In this document: positions 33,910 to 42,603 of the stretch, piece after piece
Layout: each line of letters opens with the position of its first letter
Position numbering within the stretch: position 1 is the stretch's first letter
Source of the DNA: Streptomyces cirratus
Lineage (GTDB): Bacteria > Actinomycetota > Actinomycetes > Streptomycetales > Streptomycetaceae
Assembly: GCF_014650775.1 (NCBI RefSeq)
Contig: NZ_BMVP01000001.1
Location: forward strand, 372,001-436,000
Reading direction: 5' to 3'
DNA: 64,000 bases
Made by a program: the position numbers and the translations under genes
Notes under the pieces: generated by a model
The model's input: the letters and a program-made list of their open reading frames with translations, nothing else
What the model was told of the DNA's origin: nothing
Database searches by the model: none

Positions 33910-36591
33910 ATGTCCGACCCCGTAGGAAAGCTTCCGAGCGAGCTCGACCAGCTCCCGGACCGCGACACCGAGGAGACCGCCGAATGGGCGGCCTCCCTCG
34001 ACGCCGTCGCACAGGCCGCCGGTACGCGCCGCGCCGAATACCTGCTCCGCCGCACCCTCCAGCACGCCGAGGCCGCCGGCCTCGCCCTGCCGAAGCTGCT
34101 GGAGACGGACTACGTCAACACCATCCCCACCGCCGCGGAGCCCGAGTTCCCCGGTGACATGGAGATGGAAGCCAAGATCACCGCCTGGAACCGCTGGAAC
34201 GCGGCCGCCATGGTGACCCGCGGCTCCAAGTACGGCGTCGGCGGCCACATCGCCACCTTCGCCTCGGCGGCCTGGCTCTACGAGACCGGCTTCCAGCACT
34301 TCTTCCGCGGGAAGGAGGCCGACGGATCGGGCGACCAGCTCTACATCCAGGGCCACGCCTCCCCCGGCATCTACGCCCGCGCCTTCCTCGACGGACGCGT
34401 CTCCGAGCAGCAGCTCGACAACTTCCGCCAGGAGTCCGGCGGCAACGGCCTGCCGTCCTACCCGCACCCGCGGCGCCTGCCCTGGCTGTGGGAGTTCCCG
34501 ACGGTGTCCATGGGCCTCGGCCCGCTCTCCGCGATCTACCAGGCGCGCTTCAACCGCTACCTGCAGAACCGGAGCATCAAGGACACCGCCAACTCGCACG
34601 TCTGGGCCTTCCTCGGCGACGGCGAGATGGACGAGCCCGAGTCGACCGCCGCCCTGGCCCTCGCCTCCCGCGAGCGGCTCGACAACCTGACCTTCGTCAT
34701 CAACTGCAACCTGCAGCGCCTCGACGGTCCGGTCCGCGCCAACTTCCGCGTGGTCCAGGAGCTGGAGGCCCAGTTCCGCGGCGCCGGCTGGAACGTCATC
34801 AAGTCGCTGTGGGGCTCCGCCTGGGACGAGCTGTTCCAGCTCGACACCACGGGCGCCCTGGTACGCCGCCTGCGCGAGGTACCCGACGCGCAGTTCCAGA
34901 CGTACGCGACCCGCGACGTGGCCTACATCCGGCAGCACTTCTTCGGTGCCAACGCCGAGCTCGTGCAGCTGGCGGCCGTACTGTCCGACGCGAAGATCGC
35001 CGAGTGCTTCCACAGCTCCCGCGGCGGCCACGAGCCCCGCAAGGTGTACGCCGCGTACAAGGCCGCCCTGGAGCACAAGGGCGCGCCGACCGTCATCCTC
35101 GCGCAGACCGTCAAGGGCTACACGCTGGGCGCCGGGTTCGAGTCGAAGAACGCGAACCACCAGATGAAGAAGCTGACGATCGACGAGTTCAAGGACATGC
35201 GCGACCTCCTCGGCCTCCCGATCCCCGACAGCGCCTTCGCCGACGGCCAGGTCCCGTACGGCCACCCGGGCGCGGACAGCCCCGAGGTCCGCTACCTGAA
35301 CGAGCGCCGCGCGGCCCTCGGCGGCCCGGCCCCCGCCCGCAAGGTCCACCACGTGGCCCTGCCCGCGCCGGCCGAGCGTTCCTTCGCCCCGCTGCTCAAG
35401 GGCTCCGGCAAGCAGGAGATGGCCACCACCATGGCCTTCGTCCGGCTCGTCAAGGACCTGATGCGGGACAAGGAGACCGGCAAGCGCTGGGTGCCGATCG
35501 TCCCCGACGAGGCCCGCACCTTCGGTATGGAGTCCCTCTTCCCGTCGGCCGGCATCTACTCGCCGCTGGGTCAGACGTACGAGCCGGTCGACCGCGACCA
35601 GCTCATGTACTACAAGGAAGCCAAGGACGGCCAGATCCTCAACGAGGGGATCACCGAGGCCGGCGCCATGGCCGACTTCATCGCCGCCTGCACGTCGTAC
35701 GCGACGCACGGCGAGCCGATGATCCCCTTCTACATCTTCTACTCGATGTTCGGCTGGCAGCGCACCGCCGACCAGATGTGGCAGCTCGCCGACCAGCTCG
35801 GCAAGGGCTTCATCGTCGGCGCCACCGCGGGCCGTACGACCCTCACCGGAGAGGGGCTCCAGCACGCGGACGGCCACTCGCACCTGATCGCGTCCACGAA
35901 CCCGGCGTCGCTGAACTACGACCCGGCCTTCGCGTACGAGATCGCGGTGATCGTCAAGGACGGTCTGCGCCGCATGTACGGCGAGAAGCCGGAAGACGTC
36001 TTCTACTACCTGACGGTCTACAACGAGCCGAAGGTCCAGCCGGCCATGCCGGAGGGCGTGGAGGAAGGCATCCTGCGCGGCCTCTACCGCTTCAACGAGG
36101 CCTCCTCGCTGGAGTCCGCCCCGGCCGCCGACGCCCCGAAGATCCAGCTCATGGCCTCGGGCACGGCGATCCACTGGGTCCTGGAGGCGCAGAAGCTGCT
36201 CGCCGCCGACTGGAACGTGGCCGCCGACGTCTGGTCCGCCACCTCCTGGGGCGAGCTGCGGCGCGACGCGCTGGAGTGCGACGAGGCGCTGCTGCGCGGC
36301 GAGGTCCGCACCCCGTACGTCACGCGCGCCCTGGAGGGCGTCACCAGCCCGGTGCTGGCCGTCTCCGACTGGATGCGTCAGGTCCCGGACCAGATCAGCC
36401 AGTGGGTCGAGCAGGACTGGACCTCGCTGGGTACGGACGGCTTCGGCCTGTCCGACACGCGCGAGGGCGCCCGCCGGCACTTCGGTGTCGACCCGCAGTC
36501 GATCGTGGTGGCCGCGCTGGCCCAGCTCGCCCGCCGCGGCGAGGTCCCGGCGTCCGCCATCAAGGAGGCCCGGGAGCGCTACGGCCTGTAG
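33910..36591 (+). CDS. aceE: Pyruvate dehydrogenase E1 component, homodimeric type
   Basis: 893 aa, typical of the AceE family. Decarboxylates pyruvate with thiamine diphosphate and passes the acetyl group to lipoyl-E2. Motifs: HIATFASAAWLYETGFQHFF, GHASPGIYARAFLDGR, the ThDP signature GDGEMDEPES...NCNLQRLDGPVRAN (about residues 236-278), DEARTFGMESLFPSAGIYS, the FYIFYSMFGWQRTADQMW segment and GRTTLTGEGLQHADGHS. atg 33910 gives MSDPVGKLPSELDQLPDRD. E2 and E3 genes lie just upstream but as a separate operon ending in its own terminator. Confidence 0.96.
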   Translation: MSDPVGKLPSELDQLPDRDTEETAEWAASLDAVAQAAGTRRAEYLLRRTLQHAEAAGLALPKLLETDYVNTIPTAAEPEFPGDMEMEAKITAWNRWNAAAMVTRGSKYGVGGHIATFASAAWLYETGFQHFFRGKEADGSGDQLYIQGHASPGIYARAFLDGRVSEQQLDNFRQESGGNGLPSYPHPRRLPWLWEFPTVSMGLGPLSAIYQARFNRYLQNRSIKDTANSHVWAFLGDGEMDEPESTAALALASRERLDNLTFVINCNLQRLDGPVRANFRVVQELEAQFRGAGWNVIKSLWGSAWDELFQLDTTGALVRRLREVPDAQFQTYATRDVAYIRQHFFGANAELVQLAAVLSDAKIAECFHSSRGGHEPRKVYAAYKAALEHKGAPTVILAQTVKGYTLGAGFESKNANHQMKKLTIDEFKDMRDLLGLPIPDSAFADGQVPYGHPGADSPEVRYLNERRAALGGPAPARKVHHVALPAPAERSFAPLLKGSGKQEMATTMAFVRLVKDLMRDKETGKRWVPIVPDEARTFGMESLFPSAGIYSPLGQTYEPVDRDQLMYYKEAKDGQILNEGITEAGAMADFIAACTSYATHGEPMIPFYIFYSMFGWQRTADQMWQLADQLGKGFIVGATAGRTTLTGEGLQHADGHSHLIASTNPASLNYDPAFAYEIAVIVKDGLRRMYGEKPEDVFYYLTVYNEPKVQPAMPEGVEEGILRGLYRFNEASSLESAPAADAPKIQLMASGTAIHWVLEAQKLLAADWNVAADVWSATSWGELRRDALECDEALLRGEVRTPYVTRALEGVTSPVLAVSDWMRQVPDQISQWVEQDWTSLGTDGFGLSDTREGARRHFGVDPQSIVVAALAQLARRGEVPASAIKEARERYGL

Positions 36592-36611
36592 GCCCCGCCT
36601 GCCGCGCCGTT

Positions 36612-36646
36612 GAGGCGGTCCGCCCCGTGAGGGGGCGGACCGCCTC
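36612..36646. terminator. Terminator after aceE
   Basis: Perfect 15-bp stem gaggcggtccgcccc (36612-36626) with ggggcggaccgcctc (36632-36646). Confidence 0.85.
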
Positions 36647-36790
36647 ACGCGTTTTCCGCGCCCGGTTCTCGCGATGACCTCCTGCGGCCGCTCGTGCCGC
36701 CCTTTTTGCGGCCACGCGGGGGGCGTTCACCGGCCTTTGGCCGTATGAGCGGTGGCGGCGCGGGGGCCGACCCGTGATGCTGGAGCCGTG

Positions 36791-37309
36791 ATGGACGAGA
36801 CGGAGTTCTGGGAGATCGTCGACCGTACCCGCGAGGCCGCCGAGGGCGACCCCGAGGAGCACGCCGAGCTGCTCGTGGAGCGCCTCGCGCAACTCGACCC
36901 GGACTCCGTGCTGGACTTCGCGCGGCATTTCGAGTCCCGGTACAACCGGGCGTACACGTGGGACCTGTGGGGCGCCGCCTGGGTGCTGCTCGACGGTGCC
37001 AGCGACGACGCCTTCGACTACTTCCGGTGCTGGCTGATCGGCCAGGGGCGGGAGGTCTTCGAGGGCGGGGTGCACGACCCGGACTCGTTGGCGGAGCTGC
37101 TGGACGACTTCGACGAGGAGATCGACGGGGACGGCGAGGAGCTGGGGTACGCGGCCGACGAGGCGTACGAACAGCTGACGGGCGCGGTGGCGCCGGACCT
37201 GGGCGTCGCGCTGCAACCGGCCGAGCCGGAGGGCGCGCCGCTGGACTTCGAGAACGAAGCCGTCCTCGCGGAACGCTTCCCCCGGCTGTGGGACCGCTTC
37301 CGGGCCTAG
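36791..37309 (+). CDS. DUF4240 protein
   Basis: 172-aa acidic protein beginning MDETEFWEIVDRTREAA, with FESRYNRAYTWDLWGAAWVL and the DAFDYFRCWLIGQGREVFEGGVHDPDSL block; FW-x-I and FxxWLIxxGR are typical of DUF4240. ggag lies 5 bases before atg 36791. It stands alone between the aceE terminator and a convergent SDR gene. The family is uncharacterised; no catalytic residues can be named. Confidence 0.87.
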   Translation: MDETEFWEIVDRTREAAEGDPEEHAELLVERLAQLDPDSVLDFARHFESRYNRAYTWDLWGAAWVLLDGASDDAFDYFRCWLIGQGREVFEGGVHDPDSLAELLDDFDEEIDGDGEELGYAADEAYEQLTGAVAPDLGVALQPAEPEGAPLDFENEAVLAERFPRLWDRFRA

Positions 37310-37331
37310 GGCAAGATCCAGTAGGGACGGC

Positions 37332-38102
37332 CTAGTAGTGGGTGCCGCCGTCGATGCGGATCTCGGTGCCGGTGATGAAGGCGCCGTCCTCGGAGCCCAG
37401 CATCGCGACGACGCCGGCCACGGTCTGCGGGCCGGCGAAGCCCTGGCCGAGGGCCGGGGCGAGCTTGGTGAACAGGCTCCAGTCGGTGTCCTCGGGCAGG
37501 CCGGGGCCGTTGCCCGTGGTCATGCCGCTCTCGATGGAGCCCGGGGCGACGGAGACGAAGCGCAGGCCCTGCTTGCTGTATTCGGCGGCGAGGGCGTGGG
37601 TCATCGACTGGATGCCGCCCTTGCTGGCCGCGTAGGCGGACATGTAGGGGTGCGCGAAGGACGCCGAGGTCGAGCTGAAGTTGACGACGACCGGCCGGTC
37701 GCCGTCCAGCAGGGCCGGGAGGGACTCGCGGATCATCAGGAAGGTGCCGGTCAGGTTGACCGAGATGACCTTGTTCCAGAGGTCGAGGGTGGTCTGGTGG
37801 GTGTGCGCGGAGCGCAGGATGCCCGCGGCGTTGACGAGGACGTCCAGCCCGCCGAGCGCGCCGACGCCGGCGGTGACGCCCGTCTTCACCGACTGCTCGT
37901 CGGATATGTCGAGCACGGCGGTGGTCAGGCGGTCCGCGTGCCCGTCGGCGGCGGCCTGCTCGGCGGTGGCCTTGAGGCCGGCTTCGTTGACGTCCACGGT
38001 GTGGACGCGGCCGCCCTCGGCGAGGATGCGGTGGACGGTGGCCTGGCCGATGCCGGAGCCACCGCCGGTGATGAGGACGCGACGTCCTTCGTAACGGTTC
38101 AT
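37332..38102 (-). CDS. Short-chain dehydrogenase/reductase
   Basis: 256-aa classical SDR. Cofactor motif LITGGGSGIGQATV is at the N-terminus with Asp in HTVDVNE, pointing to NAD(H). NAAG is the structural motif and the catalytic set is Ser (NFSSTSAS), Tyr and Lys (YAASKGG). SVAPGSIESGM follows as in oxidoreductases of 3-hydroxy substrates. A TACGCT -10 (38110-38115, minus strand) is 7 bases upstream of the atg, so translation is probably leaderless. It is divergent from a TetR gene that likely controls it. Substrate unknown. Confidence 0.92.
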   Translation of the reverse strand: MNRYEGRRVLITGGGSGIGQATVHRILAEGGRVHTVDVNEAGLKATAEQAAADGHADRLTTAVLDISDEQSVKTGVTAGVGALGGLDVLVNAAGILRSAHTHQTTLDLWNKVISVNLTGTFLMIRESLPALLDGDRPVVVNFSSTSASFAHPYMSAYAASKGGIQSMTHALAAEYSKQGLRFVSVAPGSIESGMTTGNGPGLPEDTDWSLFTKLAPALGQGFAGPQTVAGVVAMLGSEDGAFITGTEIRIDGGTHY

Positions 38103-38130
38103 GGGCGTAAGCGTACCCGCGCGATGACAC

Positions 38131-38155
38131 GTTTTGCCAGCATGTCAAAACATGC
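38131..38155. promoter_or_regulatory. Probable TetR operator between SDR and TetR genes
   Basis: GCATGT-CAAA-ACATGC (38140-38155) is a perfect inverted repeat, and GTTTTG (38131-38136) with CAAAAC (38146-38151) makes a second overlapping one. Both sit between the leaderless start sites of the two divergent genes. Confidence 0.6.
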
Positions 38156-38176
38156 AAGGCAGGAAGGTCCGGGCGG

Positions 38177-38188
38177 TAGGCTTCATCC
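38177..38188 (+). promoter_or_regulatory. Leaderless promoter -10 of the TetR gene
   Basis: TAGGCT (38177-38182), 6 bases before gtg 38189; no ribosome-binding site. Confidence 0.6.
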
Positions 38189-38851
38189 GTGAGATCCCCT
38201 CGTCCGTACTCCCCCCAGGCCGGCCCCGCAGCGCAGTCGCTGACCGAACGCCGCAAGGCCGCCACCCAGCTCGACATCGCCCGCGCGGCCTGCGAACTCT
38301 TCGGCGAGCACGGCCCGGACGGCACCACCGCCGAGGACATCGCCCACCGGGCCGGTGTGGCCCTGCGCACCTTCTACCGCTACTTCCGCAACAAGCAGGA
38401 GGCCGTGGCCCCACTGCTGGCGGGCGGCGGCGACGCCTGGCGCGCGCTCCTCGCCGAGGAGGACCCCGCCACCCCCCTCGCGCAGGCGCTGGACCGCGCC
38501 GTGACCCGCTCCCTGAGCGACCTCCAGTCCATCGAGGAGGGCCTGGAGGTCACTCGCGGCCTGCTCCGCGCGGCGGCGACCGACGAGGCCCTGCGCGGCG
38601 TCTGGTACCGGGTCAACCAGGACTCCGAGGAACGCCTGGTCCCGGTCATCGCCCGCCTGGCCGGCCCGGACGCCGACCCCCTGGAGATCCGCCTGCTGGC
38701 CGCGGCCGCGACCGACTCCATCCGGATCGCCCTGGAGCTCTGGTCCGCGACCGACGCCCCCACCTCCGGCCCCGGCTCCCCCGCCGAAATCGCCCTCCGC
38801 TGCCTCCACGCCCTCACCGGCGCGATGCCCCTCCTGCGCCCCTCGGACTGA
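38189..38851 (+). CDS. TetR-family regulator
   Basis: 220 aa. The N-terminal helix-turn-helix (about residues 22-68) has RRKAATQLDIARAACELFGEHG and TTAEDIAHRAGVALRTFYRYFRNKQEAV. The remaining helical part has the MftR/TetR-like C-terminal pattern with EGLEVTRGLLRAA and is expected to bind an effector. The gene is divergent from the SDR with 86 bases between, a normal arrangement for a repressor of the neighbouring enzyme and of itself. Ligand unknown. Confidence 0.92.
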   Translation: MRSPRPYSPQAGPAAQSLTERRKAATQLDIARAACELFGEHGPDGTTAEDIAHRAGVALRTFYRYFRNKQEAVAPLLAGGGDAWRALLAEEDPATPLAQALDRAVTRSLSDLQSIEEGLEVTRGLLRAAATDEALRGVWYRVNQDSEERLVPVIARLAGPDADPLEIRLLAAAATDSIRIALELWSATDAPTSGPGSPAEIALRCLHALTGAMPLLRPSD

Positions 38852-38880
38852 GCGCACTTCACCGGAGGCGCCGGGACGAC

Positions 38881-38919
38881 ACAGAGGCCGCCCGCGCGGT
38901 TCGCGCGGGCGGCCTCTGT
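38881..38919. terminator. Bidirectional terminator between TetR gene and glnA
   Basis: 18-bp perfect stem (38881-38898 with 38902-38919) with a 3-base loop, between convergent stops. Confidence 0.9.
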
Positions 38920-38998
38920 CGTTTGCTGTCGCCTCCGGTCCGGCCGTTGTGCCCACCCTCGGCCTGAGCCAAGGGCGGACGGGCCTCGGGGCCTGTTC

Positions 38999-40408
38999 TT
39001 AGATGTCGAAGTAGAGCTCGAACTCGTGCGGGTGCGGGCGCTGCGCGATCGGGGCGATCTCGTGCGTGCGCTTGTAGTCGATCCAGGTCTCGATCAGGTC
39101 GGGGGTGAAGACACCGCCGGCCAGGAGGTACTCGTGGTCCTCCTCCAGGGCCTTGAGGACGTCCTCGAGGCTGGTCGGGACCTGCGGGACGCTCGCGTGC
39201 TCGTCCGGGGAGAGCTCGTAGAGGTCCTTGTCGATCGGCTCCATCGGCTCGATCTTGTTCTTGACGCCGTCGAGACCGGCCAGCAGGAGGGCCGCGAACG
39301 CCAGGTACGGGTTCGAGGACGGGTCCGGGGCGCGGAACTCGACGCGCTTGGCCTTCGGGTTCGAGCCGGTGATCGGGATGCGCATGGCCGCGGAGCGGTT
39401 GCGCTGCGAGTACACCATGTTGACCGGGGCCTCGAAGCCGGGCACCAGGCGGTGGTAGGAGTTCACCGTCGGGTTGGTGAACGCCAGCAGCGACGGGGCG
39501 TGCTTGAGGATGCCGCCGATGTAGTAGCGGGCGGTGTCCGAAAGGCCCGCGTAGCCGGCCTCGTCGTAGAACAGCGGCTCGCCGCCGTTCCACAGGGACT
39601 GGTGGACGTGCATGCCCGAACCGTTGTCACCGAAGATCGGCTTCGGCATGAAGGTCGCGGTCTTGCCGTTGCGCCAGGCGACGTTCTTCACGATGTACTT
39701 GAAGAGCATCAGGTCGTCGGCCGCGGCCAGCAGCGTGTTGAACTTGTAGTTGATCTCGGCCTGGCCACCGGTGCCGACCTCGTGGTGCTGGCGCTCGACC
39801 TGGAGGCCCTGGGCGTCGAGCTCCAGGGAGATCTCCGCGCGCAGGTCCGCGAAGTGGTCGACCGGGGCGACGGGGAAGTAGCCGCCCTTGTAGCGGACCT
39901 TGTAGCCGCGGTTGTTCTCCTCGGAACCGGTGTTCCAGGCGCCGGCCTCGGAGTCGATGTGGTAGAACGACTCGTTCGCGGTGGTCGCGAAGCGGACGCT
40001 GTCGAAGACGTAGAACTCCGCCTCCGGCCCGAAGTACGCGGTGTCGGCGATGCCGGTGGAGGCGAGGTACGCCTCGGCCTTCTTCGCGATGTTGCGCGGG
40101 TCGCGGCTGTAGGCCTCGCCCGTGATCGGGTCGTGGATGAAGAAGTTGATGTTCAGCGTCTTGTCACGGCGGAACGGGTCCAGACGCGCGGTGCTGATGT
40201 CGGCACGCAGAGCCATGTCGGACTCGTGGATGGCCTGGAACCCGCGGATCGAGGAACCGTCGAAGGCGAGCTCCTCCGCCGGGTCGAACGCCCGCGCCGG
40301 GATGGTGAAGTGCTGCATCACACCAGGCAGGTCACAGAAGCGGACGTCGACGAACTTGACGTCGTTCTCCTCGATGTACTGCTTCACTTCGTCGGCGTTC
40401 TGGAACAT
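38999..40408 (-). CDS. glnA: Glutamine synthetase type I
   Basis: 469-aa dodecameric GSI that makes glutamine from glutamate, ammonia and ATP. Motifs: the latch region [10 protein letters not shown], the metal-binding [44 protein letters not shown] (ATP) and [24 protein letters not shown] in pieces. Tyr397 in [11 protein letters not shown] is at the exact position of the adenylylated tyrosine of E. coli GlnA, so activity is probably switched by GlnE. A GlnR box lies upstream. The ggagtaggagg site before atg 40408 is strong. Confidence 0.96.
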   Translation of the reverse strand: MFQNADEVKQYIEENDVKFVDVRFCDLPGVMQHFTIPARAFDPAEELAFDGSSIRGFQAIHESDMALRADISTARLDPFRRDKTLNINFFIHDPITGEAYSRDPRNIAKKAEAYLASTGIADTAYFGPEAEFYVFDSVRFATTANESFYHIDSEAGAWNTGSEENNRGYKVRYKGGYFPVAPVDHFADLRAEISLELDAQGLQVERQHHEVGTGGQAEINYKFNTLLAAADDLMLFKYIVKNVAWRNGKTATFMPKPIFGDNGSGMHVHQSLWNGGEPLFYDEAGYAGLSDTARYYIGGILKHAPSLLAFTNPTVNSYHRLVPGFEAPVNMVYSQRNRSAAMRIPITGSNPKAKRVEFRAPDPSSNPYLAFAALLLAGLDGVKNKIEPMEPIDKDLYELSPDEHASVPQVPTSLEDVLKALEEDHEYLLAGGVFTPDLIETWIDYKRTHEIAPIAQRPHPHEFELYFDI

Positions 40409-40507
40409 CCAACTCCTCCTACTCCCGGCCCCGGGGCAGGGACGGGCTTTATAGCTCGTGGCGCGTCAGTGCGGTGCCGCACGCTGACCCGACCATAAGC
40501 ACACGGG

Positions 40508-40545
40508 ATTTCTCAAGCATGACCCATTTGTTTCGCACAAGTTAA
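40508..40545 (-). promoter_or_regulatory. GlnR box upstream of glnA
   Basis: On the minus strand: TTAAC-n6-GAAAC-n6-GTCAT-n6-GAAAT, with all three spacers exactly six bases. This fits the Streptomyces GlnR consensus gTnAC-n6-GaAAC repeated. It lies about 100 bases before the glnA start, indicating nitrogen control. Confidence 0.85.
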
Positions 40546-40581
40546 CCAGGGCCCCGTCCAGGTCGCATGGAGCGCCACCGG

Positions 40582-40593
40582 TACCGTGGTCGA
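40582..40593 (+). promoter_or_regulatory. Leaderless promoter -10 of the RDD gene
   Basis: TACCGT (40582-40587), 6 bases before gtg 40594; no ribosome-binding site. Confidence 0.6.
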
Positions 40594-41061
40594 GTGGACA
40601 ACAGGCAAGCAATCGGATCCTGGCTCTCCGGCCCCCGCGCGGCCGCCGAGGAGATGGGCGTCGACTTCGGCTACCGCGGCCAGCGCCTCGGCCTGCCCCA
40701 GTCGGGGCCCGGGTCGGTGGCGCGCTTCGGACGCCGGCTCGGCGCCGTCGCCATCGACTGGGTCGGCTGCCAGCTGATCGCCTACGGGCTGATCACGCAC
40801 GGCGACATGGCCGCCACCCGCAACTGGACCCTGGCCCTCTTCGTGACCCTGTCGTTCCTGACGGTCGCCACCGTGGGATTCACCCCCGGCAAGCGGATCC
40901 TCGGCCTCCGGGTGGCCGCGGAGGACGGCGGCCGCCTCGGCGTCCTCCGCGTCCTGCTCCGCACGGTCCTGCTGGCCCTCGTCATCCCGGCCCTGGTCTG
41001 GGACCGCGACGGCCGCGGCCTCCACGACCGCCTCTCCCGCGCCGTCCAGGTGCGCATGTAA
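40594..41061 (+). CDS. RDD-domain membrane protein
   Basis: 155 aa. The N-terminus (VDNRQAIGSWLSGPRAAAE) is hydrophilic. The RDD domain follows (about residues 45-150): VARFGRRLGAVAIDWVGC with the signature Arg and Asp, a second helix, then GFTPGKRILGLRV and the closing WDRDGRGLHDRLSRAVQV. Two or three membrane helices. RDD proteins are small membrane proteins of mostly unknown role, some linked to ion transport. It is divergent from glnA; whether GlnR also affects it is unclear because the box is only about 40 bases upstream of its -10. Confidence 0.88.
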   Translation: MDNRQAIGSWLSGPRAAAEEMGVDFGYRGQRLGLPQSGPGSVARFGRRLGAVAIDWVGCQLIAYGLITHGDMAATRNWTLALFVTLSFLTVATVGFTPGKRILGLRVAAEDGGRLGVLRVLLRTVLLALVIPALVWDRDGRGLHDRLSRAVQVRM

Positions 41062-41109
41062 GGCAGACGGGCGGATCGCATACGAAGCGGCCGGCACCGG
41101 AACGAAAAC

Positions 41110-41147
41110 GGGGCGCCCCCCGAACCGGACGGTTCGGGGGGCGCCCC
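41110..41147. terminator. Bidirectional terminator between RDD and DUF4191 genes
   Basis: 17-bp perfect stem ggggcgccccccgaacc (41110-41126) with its complement (41131-41147), 4-base loop. Confidence 0.9.
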
Positions 41148-41177
41148 GCTTCACTTCGCGTGCGGGAAGGGCCGCGC

Positions 41178-41876
41178 TCAGCGCATCTTGCCGCCGCGCG
41201 GCATGCGCATGCCCTTCGGCATCGGTCCCTTCGGCACCGGCATGTTGCTCATCAGGTCGCCCATGGCCCGGAGGCGGTCGTTGACCTGGGTGATCTGCGG
41301 GCCGGCCAGGACGCGCGGGAGCTTGAGCAGCGTCGTACGGATCTTCTTGAGCGGCACCTCGCCCTCGCCGGTGCCGACGATGAAGTCGTGGACCGGGACG
41401 TCGGGCAGGATCCGGGCCATCTTCCGGCGCTCAGCCGCGAGCAGGCTCTTGACCCGGTTCGGGTTGCCCTCCGCGATCAGCACCACTCCGGCCTTGCCTA
41501 CGGCCCGGTGGACGATGTCCTGGCTGCGGTTCATCGCGACGGCCGGGGTGGTCGTCCAGCCCCGCCCCACGTTGTCCAGTACGGCCGCGGCCGCGCCCGG
41601 CTGTCCCTCCATCTGCCCGAAGGCAGCCCGCTCGGCCCGTCGCCCGAAGACGATCGCCATCGCGAGGAACGCCACCAGGAAGCCCAGGATGCCCAGGTAG
41701 ACCGGGTGGTCGATCAGGAAGCCGATCGCAAGAAAGACACCGAAGGTGACGATTCCCACGCCCGCGACGATCAGAGCGACCTTCGGGTCGGCCTTGCGCG
41801 TCATCTTGTACGTGAGGGCGATCTGCTTCAGTCGCCCGGGGTTCGCAGCAGTCTCTGCGTTTGACTTCCTCGCCAT
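41178..41876 (-). CDS. DUF4191 membrane protein
   Basis: 232 aa. A basic N-terminus (ANPGRLKQIALTYKMTRKADPKV) precedes two membrane helices (about residues 35-75), then a cytosolic domain of about 150 residues with AERAAFGQMEGQPGAA, RGWTTTPAVAMNR and a tail rich in Met, Pro, Lys and Gly (MPVPKGPMPKGMRMPRGGKMR in part). This pattern is the actinobacterial DUF4191 family, regularly found beside lipA/lipB and glnA. Function unknown. Confidence 0.88.
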   Translation of the reverse strand: MARKSNAETAANPGRLKQIALTYKMTRKADPKVALIVAGVGIVTFGVFLAIGFLIDHPVYLGILGFLVAFLAMAIVFGRRAERAAFGQMEGQPGAAAAVLDNVGRGWTTTPAVAMNRSQDIVHRAVGKAGVVLIAEGNPNRVKSLLAAERRKMARILPDVPVHDFIVGTGEGEVPLKKIRTTLLKLPRVLAGPQITQVNDRLRAMGDLMSNMPVPKGPMPKGMRMPRGGKMR

Positions 41877-41886
41877 AAGGCGAAGT

Positions 41887-42084
41887 TTACGTGGCCTGCG
41901 GGGTCCGGGTCGCCGCGGCCTCCAGTACGTGTTCGGTCTCGACGCGGTCCTTGGCCCTGCGGCGGTCTTCGAGGACCGCGGTCCACGCGTTGCGGCGGGC
42001 GCCGCTCATCAGCAGCGACTCGATGCCGCGGAAGGCGTCGGAGAAGGTCGGGATGGCGATGGCGCGTACGGGCGCGGCCTGCAT
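41887..42084 (-). CDS. Small conserved protein upstream of the DUF4191 gene
   Basis: 65 aa, MQAAPVRAIAIPTFSDAF...RRAKDRVETEHVL, predicted mostly helical and basic, without membrane segments. The gaaaggga site about 8-15 bases before atg 42084 decides the start against a longer reading. The stop lies 10 bases before the DUF4191 start, so the two form an operon. Three copies of gtgagcac precede it. I know no function for this type of small protein. Confidence 0.75.
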   Translation of the reverse strand: MQAAPVRAIAIPTFSDAFRGIESLLMSGARRNAWTAVLEDRRRAKDRVETEHVLEAAATRTPQAT

Positions 42085-42103
42085 GATGTCGATCCCTTTC
42101 ACG

Positions 42104-42134
42104 GTGCTCACAGTGCTCACGGGACGGTGCTCAC
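42104..42134. repeat. Triple GTGCTCAC direct repeat
   Basis: Copies at 42104-42111, 42113-42120 and 42127-42134, immediately upstream of the 65-aa gene's ribosome-binding site. Possible operator or slippage product. Confidence 0.5.
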
Positions 42135-42243
42135 GGGTGGAGACGGCGTGCGTAGGTGTGTGCGGTGCGTGGACCAAGCGTCACTGAACGGTGTTACCAG
42201 GGCATGACCGGCCGGTCAAATGTGACCGACACGTTGTACAAGC

Positions 42244-42289
42244 CGACGCGGCCCGCCAGGCTCTGATGAAGAGCCTAGGGGCCGCGTCG
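42244..42289. terminator. Terminator downstream of lipA
   Basis: CGACGCGGCC (42244-42253) pairs with GGCCGCGTCG (42280-42289); inside it AGGCTCT (42258-42264) pairs with AGAGCCT (42270-42276). Confidence 0.8.
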
Positions 42290-42383
42290 TAGCGGTGTTA
42301 CCCGTTGGTAGCCATTTGTGCGGGACTTCACACGGTCGGCCGTCAGGCGTTCGCGCGCTTGTCGCAGCCGGATCGAGCCCCGC

Positions 42384-42603
42384 CTCGGCTGCGCTTCCGC
42401 GTACCCCAGGTCGAGCTCCGCCTCGCTACCGCTCCGGCCGCGTGCCCCGCCCTCGTACCTCGGGCGGACCCGCAACCTACGCTCCAGCTCGGCTGCGCTT
42501 CCGCGTACCCCCGGTCGAGCTCCGCCTCGCTACCGCTCCGGCCGCGTGCCCGCCCTCGTACCTCGGGCGGACCCGCAACCTACGCTCCAGCTCGGCTGCG
42601 CTT
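42384..42603. repeat. Tandem repeat of about 104 bp at the 3' end of lipA
   Basis: The unit starts ctcggctgcgctt at 42384, 42488 and 42591 (periods 104 and 103). Copies one and two are nearly identical; the third is only the first 13 bases and lies inside the lipA coding end. It encodes the final residues (RSRAGA) and stop of LipA. Between this repeat and the small gene at 42084 (about 300 bases) I see only the terminator and the GTGCTCAC repeats. Confidence 0.85.

Noticed and set aside
33829-36648. Very long minus-strand frame opposite aceE
   Set aside because: Antisense shadow of a gene with clear ThDP motifs; composition is Gly/Asp/Arg/Leu-rich without domains.
42384-42603. Possible CRISPR array at the lipA end
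   Set aside because: Units are contiguous with no spacers and no cas genes are present.
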